Counted from the first letter of the stretch, positions 1-5,304 are shown. The stretch is 7,432 nt of DNA from Spirochaetaceae bacterium (GCA_003249275.1 QKJO01000163.1:1-7432); one strand, 5' to 3'. A program made the numbers and translations. The notes: generated by a model from the sequence alone, not told the origin.

Positions 1-598
1 GCCCAATATGAGGTCGGGCCTCCCCATCGGTGTGGACGGGACGGATTACTTTCTGCAGGTTCTGGAAGAGGTCCTGGACTGCAGCATCCCCGCCCGGATT
101 CTGGAAGACAGAAGCAGACTGACCGACGCCTATGCGGATGCCCACAAGTATCTGTACGGCAAGAAGGTCGTTATATTCGGTGATACCTCCCTGGTGGAAG
201 CTCTCTACCGTTTCACATCCGAGATAGGAATGGACCCTGTGTTCTGCTTCACCGGCAGTCCCTCGGGCATTCTGAAAGCCGGCATTGAGAAACTGGGGAC
301 TCCTCCGGTTGCCGAAAAGGCCCCCCTGATTCTGGAGGACTGCGATTTCGCGGATGCGGAATCCATTATCGAAGAGCTGCAGCCCGACCTTCTGATCGGC
401 AACAGCAAGGGCTATAAAGTCAGCCGGAAACTGGACATTCCTCTGCTGAGGGCCGGATTCCCCATTCATGACAGACTGGGCGCCGCCCGGCAGAGGATGC
501 TGGGATACGACGGAACCCTCAGTCTTCTGGATAACATCGTCAACATCCTTCTTGAGAAGAGGCAGGATGATTCGGATATCGGATACACCTACCTGTAA
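1..598 (+). CDS. nifN: Nitrogenase FeMo-cofactor scaffold subunit NifN, C-terminal part (5' end outside window)
   Basis: The reading frame is open from the window edge (first full codon at position 2) to TAA at 596-598, giving 198 visible residues of a nitrogenase component 1 family protein. NifN pairs with NifE as the cytoplasmic scaffold on which the NifB-made cluster matures into FeMo-co. The visible part holds the typical third Rossmann-like domain: a GTDYFLQ segment, then DAHKYLYGKKVVIFGD, then near the C-terminus LLIGNSKG followed by IPLLRAGFPIHDRLGA. The IPLLRAGFPI.DRLGA wording is typical of NifN; NifK usually has IPLVRFGFPIFDRH. The Met codon at position 8 is internal and not the true start. 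The gene lies 31 nt upstream of nifB, which supports the NifN call. The alternatives are NifK or a VnfN/AnfN-type paralogue; these look less likely from the C-terminal motif and context. Confidence 0.82.
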   Translation, partial: PNMRSGLPIGVDGTDYFLQVLEEVLDCSIPARILEDRSRLTDAYADAHKYLYGKKVVIFGDTSLVEALYRFTSEIGMDPVFCFTGSPSGILKAGIEKLGTPPVAEKAPLILEDCDFADAESIIEELQPDLLIGNSKGYKVSRKLDIPLLRAGFPIHDRLGAARQRMLGYDGTLSLLDNIVNILLEKRQDDSDIGYTYL

Positions 599-603
599 AT
601 CGG

Positions 604-615
604 ATTTTTTAAGAT
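604..615 (+). repeat. 12-nt leader motif ATTTTTTAAGAT, copy 1 (upstream of nifB)
   Basis: The exact 12-mer ATTTTTTAAGAT lies between the nifN stop and the nifB ribosome binding site, ending 14 nt before the nifB ATG. The same 12-mer recurs at 1945-1956 in the ferredoxin leader. No stem precedes this copy, so it does not look like a terminator U-tract. A U-rich leader element acting on translation or mRNA processing is possible, but this is inference. Confidence 0.5.
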
Positions 616-629
616 ATAGGAGAGTCAAA

Positions 630-1877
630 ATGAAAATCAATCTGGAGAACCATCCCTGTTTCAGCAAAAATGCCTGTTCGGATCATGCCAGAATTCACCT
701 TCCCGTTGCTCCCAAGTGCAATGTCCAGTGCGGATTCTGCAACAGGAAATTTGACTGTGTCAATGAGAGCCGCCCCGGAGTGACAAGCTCCGTTCTGACC
801 CCCGGTCAGGCCCTCTACTACCTTGAAAAATCCATGGAGAAGAGATTCTACGATGTGGTGGGAATCGCCGGTCCCGGAGATCCTTTTGCCAATCCCGAAG
901 AGACAATGGAGACTCTCTCCCTGGTGCATGCCGCCTATCCGGAAACCATGCTCTGCGTGGCCACAAACGGTCTTAATCTCCGACCCTATATCCCCGAACT
1001 GGCTCAGCTGGGGGTTACTCATGTCACTCTGACGGTCAACGGAGTGGACCCCGAGATCGCCGGAAAGGCCTACAGGTGGATCAGGTACAACAAGAAAGTC
1101 TATCGCGGAAGGGAAGCGGGCGAGATTATCATGAACGAGCAGATTCAGGCGATCAAAGAGCTCCTGGATCAGGGCATCCTGGTCAAGATCAACAGCATCA
1201 TCATTCCCGGGATCAATGACCATCATATTCCTGAAATAGCAAGGGTTGTGGGTGAGCTGGGCGCCACCACACAGAACTGCCTTCCCCTTCTGCCCGTCAA
1301 GGATACGGATTTCGGCCATCTTCCCCATCCCGCCCACAAGGATGTTCAGGAGATTCGGAAAAAAAGCGAGGCTTTCATACCCCAGATGGGTCATTGCCGC
1401 CGCTGCCGGGCCGATGCCGCCGGACTTCTTGAGGAAGCCATGGGAGAAGGAACCGCAGGACTGCTCAGAGAAGCGGCTGCCCAGCCGGTCAATCCCGGAG
1501 AGAAGAGACCCTGTGTGGCCATCGCCAGTTATGAGGGCATGCTTGTGAACCAGCATCTGGGGCACGCCCAGACCATCCGAGTCTACAAAAAAGGTCCTTC
1601 GTCCTACACCTTTCTGGAAGACAGAAACATGCCTCCCGCCGGCGGCGGAGATGAGCGCTGGGAATCGATTGCGGAAACCCTGTCCGACTGTTCAGCCGTC
1701 CTGATAAGCGGAATAGGAGAGAAGCCGAGACAGGTCCTCTCCCAGTCGGGACTGAAGGTCATGCAGGTGGAAGGAATGATTGAAGAAGCCCTGAGCGGAC
1801 TGTTCAAAGGGGACGAACTCAAACACATGGCTGTGAGAAAGGGCTGCTGCGGGGGCAATGCCGCCGGCTGCGCCTAA
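630..1877 (+). CDS. nifB: FeMo-cofactor biosynthesis radical SAM protein NifB with C-terminal NifX-like domain
   Basis: This is a 415-residue protein. NifB fuses two [4Fe-4S] units with a SAM-derived carbide and a sulfur to form NifB-co, the core shared by all nitrogenase cofactors. The N-terminal HPC motif (residues 8-10) and the radical SAM Cx3Cx2C motif (C30, C34, C37) are present. They are followed by C43, NESRPGVTS (45-53), the GIAGPGDP segment (78-85) and the later HCRRCRADAAG motif (C256, C259), which in characterised NifB holds a substrate cluster. Residues about 291-395 form a NifX/NafY-like dinitrogenase-cofactor-binding domain, and the tail is Cys-rich (C406, C407, C414). The ATG at 630 is chosen because it follows AGGAGA with good spacing and begins the conserved family N-terminus. 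The frame is open further upstream, but that part overlaps nifN and has no family resemblance. The gene is very likely cotranscribed with nifN and the following ferredoxin. Confidence 0.96.
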   Translation: MKINLENHPCFSKNACSDHARIHLPVAPKCNVQCGFCNRKFDCVNESRPGVTSSVLTPGQALYYLEKSMEKRFYDVVGIAGPGDPFANPEETMETLSLVHAAYPETMLCVATNGLNLRPYIPELAQLGVTHVTLTVNGVDPEIAGKAYRWIRYNKKVYRGREAGEIIMNEQIQAIKELLDQGILVKINSIIIPGINDHHIPEIARVVGELGATTQNCLPLLPVKDTDFGHLPHPAHKDVQEIRKKSEAFIPQMGHCRRCRADAAGLLEEAMGEGTAGLLREAAAQPVNPGEKRPCVAIASYEGMLVNQHLGHAQTIRVYKKGPSSYTFLEDRNMPPAGGGDERWESIAETLSDCSAVLISGIGEKPRQVLSQSGLKVMQVEGMIEEALSGLFKGDELKHMAVRKGCCGGNAAGCA

Positions 1878-1892
1878 GCCCCCCCCTTAGGC
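1872..1892 (+). other. Small hairpin with C-only loop straddling the nifB stop codon
   Basis: GCCTAAG (1872-1878) and CTTAGGC (1886-1892) form a perfect 7-bp stem around a loop of seven C residues, with the nifB TAA inside the left arm. No T-run follows, so it is not a standard terminator. It might stabilise the 3' end of nifB mRNA or be fortuitous. The run of eight C is also a place where a sequencing indel could occur, although it lies after the stop codon. Confidence 0.4.
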
Positions 1893-1908
1893 CTGGATGA
1901 AGTCAATC

Positions 1909-1933
1909 ACAGACGCCTCAAGAAAGCGTCTGT
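1909..1933 (+). other. Hairpin in the ferredoxin leader
   Basis: ACAGACGC (1909-1916) and GCGTCTGT (1926-1933) form a perfect 8-bp stem with a 9-nt loop, midway between nifB and the ferredoxin gene. A T-rich tract (1946-1951) follows only after 12 nt, too far for a classical Rho-independent terminator. A processing, stability or weak attenuation role within the nifN-nifB-ferredoxin transcript is plausible, but this is inference. Confidence 0.45.
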
Positions 1934-1944
1934 AGAGCAAAGTT

Positions 1945-1956
1945 ATTTTTTAAGAT
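1945..1956 (+). repeat. 12-nt leader motif ATTTTTTAAGAT, copy 2 (upstream of ferredoxin gene)
   Basis: This is an exact second copy of the 12-mer at 604-615. It ends 18 nt before the ferredoxin ATG and just before the GAGGAGAAGG ribosome binding region. The two copies sit at the same place relative to the start codon in consecutive genes of one presumed operon. Confidence 0.5.
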
Positions 1957-1974
1957 GAAGAGGAGAAGGATATT

Positions 1975-2283
1975 ATGGAAAAACCGGAAAAACACATTCT
2001 TGTATGCTGCAGTTTCAGAGCGTCGGGAGAACCCCAGGGTGTCTGTCATAAGAAGGGTACCGGAGACTGGCTGGGCTATCTGGAATCGGAAATCATGGAC
2101 CGCGGCATGGACGGTGTCATGGTTTCATCGACGGGCTGTCTGAAAGTCTGCGACAGAGGACCCGCCATGGTCGTTTATCCCGAGAACATCTGGTACGGCG
2201 GCATGACCAGCGAGGATGATCTGGACACCATTCTCGATGCCATGGAAGACGGGGAAGTGGCCGAGGATTTCCTGATCAGCTGA
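1975..2283 (+). CDS. Thioredoxin-fold [2Fe-2S] ferredoxin, nif-associated
   Basis: This is a 102-residue acidic soluble protein, the same length as the C. pasteurianum [2Fe-2S] ferredoxin whose fold it appears to share. Family proteins of this type are common in nif clusters and interact with nitrogenase proteins. Candidate cluster ligands are C11 or C12, C24, C55 and C59. This matches the family spacing of one Cys near position 11, one at 24 and a late Cx3C pair (here GCLKVC). C11 and C12 are adjacent, so which one is the ligand is not certain. The conserved segment AMVVYPENIWYGGM follows the last ligand. There is no signal peptide. The ATG at 1975 follows a strong GAGGAGAAGG sequence. The gene is the last of the nifN-nifB unit, 97 nt after nifB, and a terminator follows. 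An electron-transfer role to nitrogenase or to cofactor assembly (for example NifB) is inferred from context. Confidence 0.92.
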   Translation: MEKPEKHILVCCSFRASGEPQGVCHKKGTGDWLGYLESEIMDRGMDGVMVSSTGCLKVCDRGPAMVVYPENIWYGGMTSEDDLDTILDAMEDGEVAEDFLIS

Positions 2284-2310
2284 TATCATTTTTGAAAACC
2301 CTGAACCTGT

Positions 2311-2349
2311 AACGGAATTTATCCTGATGAAGGGTGGTTCCGTTTTTTT
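2311..2349 (+). terminator. Rho-independent terminator after the nifN-nifB-ferredoxin unit
   Basis: AACGGAA (2311-2317) pairs with TTCCGTT (2338-2344). An inner ATCCT/AGGGT stem with one G-T wobble extends the hairpin, and seven T residues (2343-2349) follow. It begins 27 nt after the ferredoxin stop codon. This separates the cofactor-assembly operon from nifV-nifA. Confidence 0.85.
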
Positions 2350-2357
2350 ATATCCAT

Positions 2358-2371
2358 ACAAAATTGTAGAT
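2358..2371 (+). repeat. Direct repeat ACAAAATTGTwGAT, copy 1
   Basis: ACAAAATTGTAGAT here and ACAAAATTGTTGAT at 2388-2401 differ at one base and start exactly 30 bp apart, near three helical turns. Each contains the small inverted repeat ACAA-AA-TTGT. They lie about 105-135 bp upstream of the sigma-54 promoter, a normal distance for enhancer-type activator sites. They do not match the NifA consensus TGT-N10-ACA, so the binding protein, if any, is unknown. Confidence 0.5.
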
Positions 2372-2387
2372 AAAAGTTTCCTATATG

Positions 2388-2401
2388 ACAAAATTGTTGA
2401 T
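2388..2401 (+). repeat. Direct repeat ACAAAATTGTwGAT, copy 2
   Basis: This is the second copy of the repeat at 2358-2371, with identical spacing of the ACAA-AA-TTGT core. Further ATTGT words occur at 2432-2436 and 2446-2450, so the region is enriched for this word on the + strand. Confidence 0.5.
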
Positions 2402-2405
2402 TTTT

Positions 2406-2433
2406 TTGACGGGTCACCCCCGCCGATTTTGAT
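2406..2433 (+). promoter_or_regulatory. Possible sigma-70 promoter upstream of nifV
   Basis: TTGACG (2406-2411), a 16-bp spacer and TTTGAT (2428-2433) make a mediocre housekeeping promoter, with a 5/6 match at -35 and 4/6 at -10. A GGGTCACCC palindrome (2411-2419) lies in the spacer. If used, the nifV leader would be about 80 nt. It could supply basal NifA before sigma-54 activation, but the match is weak. Confidence 0.3.
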
Positions 2434-2451
2434 TGTACAGGCGTAATTGTC

Positions 2452-2466
2452 TGTTATGTAATAACA
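2452..2466 (+). promoter_or_regulatory. Perfect palindrome TGTTAT-GTA-ATAACA, candidate operator
   Basis: Two 6-bp arms surround a 3-bp spacer, centred about 37 bp upstream of the -24 element of the nifV sigma-54 promoter. It resembles a NifA upstream activator site, but the TGT to ACA gap is 9 bp instead of 10, so it is not a canonical one. It may bind a variant NifA or another dimeric regulator. Confidence 0.45.
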
Positions 2467-2471
2467 TAGCA

Positions 2472-2487
2472 TTTTTTCAGGAAAAAA
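2472..2487 (+). promoter_or_regulatory. Palindrome TTTTTTC-AG-GAAAAAA next to the -24 element
   Basis: Perfect 7-bp arms flank a 2-bp centre and end 7 bp before the -24 TTGG. The loop is too short for an RNA hairpin, so a DNA-level role is more likely: protein binding or A-tract bending that helps looping to sigma-54 RNA polymerase. The AGGAAA inside it is the only Shine-Dalgarno-like word upstream of nifV. Confidence 0.4.
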
Positions 2488-2493
2488 CAGATA

Positions 2494-2511
2494 TTGGCCT
2501 GGAAATTGCAT
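2494..2511 (+). promoter_or_regulatory. Sigma-54 (RpoN) promoter of nifV-nifA
   Basis: TTGGCCTGGAAATTGCAT has GG (2496-2497) and GC (2508-2509) separated by exactly 10 bp, with the TTGG and TTGCA contexts of the -24/-12 consensus (TGGCAC-N5-TTGCA). Expected transcription start is about 2519-2521. This is the expected promoter type for NifA-activated nif genes. The nifV ATG at 2523 would then lie almost on the transcript start. Confidence 0.75.
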
Positions 2512-2522
2512 TTGTAATCATT

Positions 2523-3653
2523 ATGGTGCAATGTTCGACTGCTTTTGTGGACAGTACTCTGCGTGAAGGTGAGCAAACCCCCGGAGTCGTTCTCAGTCCC
2601 GAAGAGAAAATTCTGATTGCGGAATCTCTGGTTGATGCCGGTATTACAGAACTGGAAGCCGGAATTCCCGCTATGGGTCAGAGTGAAGTCGAACTGCTGA
2701 AAAGTCTGCGCCGCCTGAAGGCCAGGATCATCTGCTGGTGCCGGGCCCATCCTCTGGATGTGGACGCTGCACTGAAGGCGGAAACAGGGGCTGTACACAT
2801 CAGTCTTCCTGTTTCCGAGTGCCTTCTTTCCACCATGGGACGATCCTGGGACTGGGTAATGGATCAGCTGGAAACCTGGAGTTCCACTCTGGGACAGCAC
2901 ACGGATTTTTTTTCGGTGGGAGCCATGGATGCATCCCGCTGCAGCGATACCAGGCTGGCGCAGTTTACTGCCGCCGCGGTATCCGCCGGATACGGTCGGG
3001 TGAGGATAGCGGACACACTTGGTCTGGCTCTCCCTTCGACGGTCCGCCGCTGGGCCGGAGTTCTGAAACCCAGTCTCGGATATCTTGAATTCCACGGTCA
3101 TAACGACCTCGGAATGGCCGTTGCCAACACCGTCACGGCCCTGGAAGAGGGATTCTCCGCCGTGAGCATGACCCTCCTCGGTCTGGGGGAACGGGCCGGG
3201 AACGCAGCTCTGGAGGAGGTGCTTCTGGCCGCAGGAGTCGGATTGGGACTGGACACGGGAGTGAATCTTGAAAAGATCTGCCTCCTCGCGGGTAAAACGG
3301 CAGTCATGACCGGGAGTGTCATACCCGAAAACAAACCTCTCATGGGTGAACGAATCAACAGCCATGAATCGGGTATACATGTTGCCGGTCTGCTGAAAGA
3401 CCCTCTGAGTTTCAAGCCCTTTGACCCGGTTCCTCTGGGAGGTCCGGGTGAAAAAATCATCTGGGGGCGGCACAGCGGCCGAAGGTCGCTGGTCCATCTG
3501 TTAGAGACAGAACAGATGGAATTCTGCGAAGGCCTGATTGAAACCCTCCTGGATGAGGTCCGCCGCATGTCGGAGTCACTGAAGAGGGGACTGTCCCGGA
3601 TGGAAGTAATGGGTCTCTACAAAAAACTGTTGACAGCCGAAGGAGTTTGCTGA
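2523..3653 (+). CDS. nifV: Homocitrate synthase NifV
   Basis: This 376-residue cytoplasmic enzyme condenses acetyl-CoA with 2-oxoglutarate to homocitrate, the organic ligand of FeMo-co. The HMGL-like TIM barrel starts with DSTLREGEQTPGV (10-22, with the family Arg14 and Glu15). It contains the metal-binding HGHND motif (191-195) and the GLGERAGNAALEEV motif (220-233). The HESGIHVAGLLKDP segment (281-294) and WGRHSGRRS (314-322) close the catalytic region. Length and motifs separate it from the longer LeuA proteins, and the nif context fixes the role. The ATG at 2523 is chosen because it gives the usual family N-terminus. The frame is open upstream to about 2433 but lacks similarity. No Shine-Dalgarno sequence precedes 2523, which is unusual here. 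The stop codon lies 2 nt before nifA, so cotranscription and translational coupling are likely. Confidence 0.92.
   Translation: MVQCSTAFVDSTLREGEQTPGVVLSPEEKILIAESLVDAGITELEAGIPAMGQSEVELLKSLRRLKARIICWCRAHPLDVDAALKAETGAVHISLPVSECLLSTMGRSWDWVMDQLETWSSTLGQHTDFFSVGAMDASRCSDTRLAQFTAAAVSAGYGRVRIADTLGLALPSTVRRWAGVLKPSLGYLEFHGHNDLGMAVANTVTALEEGFSAVSMTLLGLGERAGNAALEEVLLAAGVGLGLDTGVNLEKICLLAGKTAVMTGSVIPENKPLMGERINSHESGIHVAGLLKDPLSFKPFDPVPLGGPGEKIIWGRHSGRRSLVHLLETEQMEFCEGLIETLLDEVRRMSESLKRGLSRMEVMGLYKKLLTAEGVC
3641..3645 (+). promoter_or_regulatory. Ribosome binding site deciding the nifA start
   Basis: AGGAG lies within the last codons of nifV, 10 nt before the ATG at 3656. A TTG at 3647 in the same frame is only 1 nt from it and so is unlikely to be used. 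Ribosomes ending nifV at 3653 would be next to the nifA start, which favours translational coupling. Confidence 0.65.
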
Positions 3654-3655
3654 AT

Positions 3656-5236
3656 ATGTCTGATAAATGCCGTAACTGCCAGGGCGAAGTGTGGGAGGAA
3701 CTGGATTTCATCTCCGGTATAAGCCAGCTTCTTCTGACCGGTACCGATATAGATAAAATTCTGCGGAGAGTCCTTCAGAGTCTCTGTGAACATAAATCCT
3801 ACAAGAGGGGAATGATCTCTCTTTTCAACAGGAAAGCGGGGTCCATCCTGATCAAGGAAGCCTTCGGGGTCTCTCCCGAAGAGCAGGCCCGGGGAATATA
3901 CTATCCCGGGGAAGGCATCACAGGAGAGGTCGTCGAGTCGGGACTCACCATCCAGATTCCCCTGATCAAAAAGGACAAACGCTTTCTCAACAGAACCCAG
4001 ATGCCTGCGGGACTGCTTGAGAGTTCCTTCATCTGCGTTCCCATCAGGACAGGTATCCAGATCATCGGAACTCTGAGCGTGGTCCGGGAGTATCCGGCGG
4101 ATGAGAAGATGGACAGGGATGTCACCCTGCTGCAGGTCCTCGCCGCCATGATCGCCCAGACGGCCCAGCTCTCCCGGTCCAGGGATGAGGAGAATATCCA
4201 GAAGATTCAGGAGCAGATCTCAGGCTGCGAAGATCCCATCAAGCGCCCGCCCAACATCATAGGGAATTCAAAGGTGCTTCAGCCCGTCTATCAGATGATC
4301 CAGAAGGTGGCCCCGGCCAACTCCACGATCCTTATTCTGGGTGAAAGCGGGGTAGGTAAGGAACTGGTCGCCGAGGCCATTCACTATGCCAGTACCCGGG
4401 CCGACAGGGCTTTTGTAAAACTGAACTGCGCCGCCCTTCCCGAAAGCATCATCGAGAGCGAACTTTTCGGTCATGAGAAGGGTGCCTTTACGGGAGCAAT
4501 CTCCCACAGAAAGGGCCGGTTTGAACTGGCTCAGGGGGGAACCCTCTTTCTGGATGAGATCGGTGAGATCAGTCCCGGCATCCAGGCAAAGCTGCTGAGA
4601 GTTCTGCAGGAGAGAGAGTACGAACGGGTGGGCGGTTCGGTCACCATGAAGGCTGACGTGAGGATCATCGCCGCCACCAATAAGAATCTGGAGGAGAAGG
4701 TCCGTCTCGGGGAGTTCCGGGAAGACCTGTACTACCGGCTGAACATCATTCCCATTACCATTCCCCCCCTGCGGGAACGGAAGACCGATATCCTGCTGCT
4801 GAGCGACTTCTTTATCGAGAAGTACAACCGTCTCAACGGAAAGAATATTCACAGAATTTCCACTCCCGCCATCGATATGCTCATCGCCTATCACTGGCCG
4901 GGAAATGTCAGGGAACTTGAAAACTCTATCGAGAGGGCGGTCATTCTCAGCGAGGACAGAGTTATACACGGCTACCATCTGCCGCCGTCCCTTCAGATGG
5001 CGGATCCTCATCTGGGAGACCAGGACCTGCACGGAACCCTCCAGCAGAAACTGGATGCCATAGAGTATGAGATGATTGTGGAAACCCTGAAATCCACGAG
5101 AGGAAATCTCTCCCGGGCCGCCGAGCAGCTGGGGCTTACAAACAGGATGATGGGAATCCGCGCCCGGAAGTACGGCATCGATTTCAAAATATACAGAAGA
5201 AATCTGCCGGCCTATGCGGATGACGGCCTCCAGTAA
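3656..5236 (+). CDS. nifA: Nif-specific sigma-54-dependent transcriptional activator NifA
   Basis: This is a 526-residue enhancer-binding protein. Residues about 15-170 form a GAF sensor domain; in Azotobacter NifA this domain binds 2-oxoglutarate. The AAA+ domain (about 200-430) has Walker A GESGVGKE (229-236), the sigma-54 contact loop GAFTGA (276-281), Walker B GTLFLDE (295-301), FREDLYYRLN (354-363) and GNVREL (416-421). A Fis-type helix-turn-helix (about 474-507) ends with LGLTNRMMGIRARKYGI, typical of NifA. The linker between the AAA+ and DNA-binding domains has no Cys, so the redox Cx4C motif of rhizobial oxygen-sensitive NifA is absent. An N-terminal CxxC (C5, C8) is present instead. 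The ATG at 3656 has AGGAG at 10 nt; a TTG 9 nt upstream is in frame but too close to it. The gene sits behind nifV and a sigma-54 promoter, suggesting autoactivation. Another GAF-type activator is the only alternative, and context argues against it. Confidence 0.93.
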   Translation: MSDKCRNCQGEVWEELDFISGISQLLLTGTDIDKILRRVLQSLCEHKSYKRGMISLFNRKAGSILIKEAFGVSPEEQARGIYYPGEGITGEVVESGLTIQIPLIKKDKRFLNRTQMPAGLLESSFICVPIRTGIQIIGTLSVVREYPADEKMDRDVTLLQVLAAMIAQTAQLSRSRDEENIQKIQEQISGCEDPIKRPPNIIGNSKVLQPVYQMIQKVAPANSTILILGESGVGKELVAEAIHYASTRADRAFVKLNCAALPESIIESELFGHEKGAFTGAISHRKGRFELAQGGTLFLDEIGEISPGIQAKLLRVLQEREYERVGGSVTMKADVRIIAATNKNLEEKVRLGEFREDLYYRLNIIPITIPPLRERKTDILLLSDFFIEKYNRLNGKNIHRISTPAIDMLIAYHWPGNVRELENSIERAVILSEDRVIHGYHLPPSLQMADPHLGDQDLHGTLQQKLDAIEYEMIVETLKSTRGNLSRAAEQLGLTNRMMGIRARKYGIDFKIYRRNLPAYADDGLQ

Positions 5237-5266
5237 AACCAGGTCCCCGAATCTCCTTTCAAACCG

Positions 5267-5285
5267 GAGGGTCTTCTTGACCCTC
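5267..5285 (+). terminator. Hairpin after nifA, possible weak terminator overlapping the kduD promoter
   Basis: GAGGGTC (5267-5273) and GACCCTC (5279-5285) form a perfect 7-bp stem with a TTCTT loop, 30 nt after the nifA stop. The following bases (TCATCATTTG) are only moderately T-rich, so termination may be weak or Rho-assisted. The right arm shares bases with the TTGACC -35 box at 5277-5282, so the nif terminator and next promoter are fused. Confidence 0.45.
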
Positions 5286-5304
5286 TCATCATTTGCTGTA
5301 TACT
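5277..5304 (+). promoter_or_regulatory. Sigma-70 promoter of the kduD operon
   Basis: TTGACC (5277-5282), a 16-bp spacer and TATACT (5299-5304) each match the consensus at 5 of 6 positions. Transcription would begin near 5311, leaving a leader of about 67 nt before kduD. The candidate operator at 5302-5320 covers the -10 box and start point. Confidence 0.7.

Noticed and set aside
468..629. In-frame upstream extension of nifB into nifN
   Set aside because: It overlaps nifN coding sequence by over 100 bp, shows no NifB resemblance, and the ATG at 630 has a strong ribosome binding site and the family N-terminus.
609..1565. Long - strand open frame (318 codons) opposite nifB
   Set aside because: It lies entirely opposite a well-supported gene, has no recognisable domain, and is explained by codon bias of nifB.
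2448..2470. Canonical NifA upstream activator site TGT-N10-ACA
   Set aside because: Every TGT in the nifV upstream region was checked; only a TGT-N9-ACA arrangement (2452-2466) occurs, so it is listed as a palindrome only.
2433..2522. nifV starting at TTG 2433 with a 30-residue extension
   Set aside because: There is no ribosome binding site, no family similarity, and it would cross the sigma-54 promoter and palindromes.
2454..3497. Long - strand open frame (347 codons) opposite nifV
   Set aside because: The translation is low in recognisable motifs and mirrors nifV codon usage; the conserved NifV motifs prove the + strand frame.
3647..3655. TTG start for nifA at 3647
   Set aside because: Only 1 nt separates it from AGGAG; the ATG at 3656 has suitable spacing.
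4268..5032. - strand open frame (254 codons) opposite nifA
   Set aside because: It is antisense to the AAA+ domain, with no plausible protein features.
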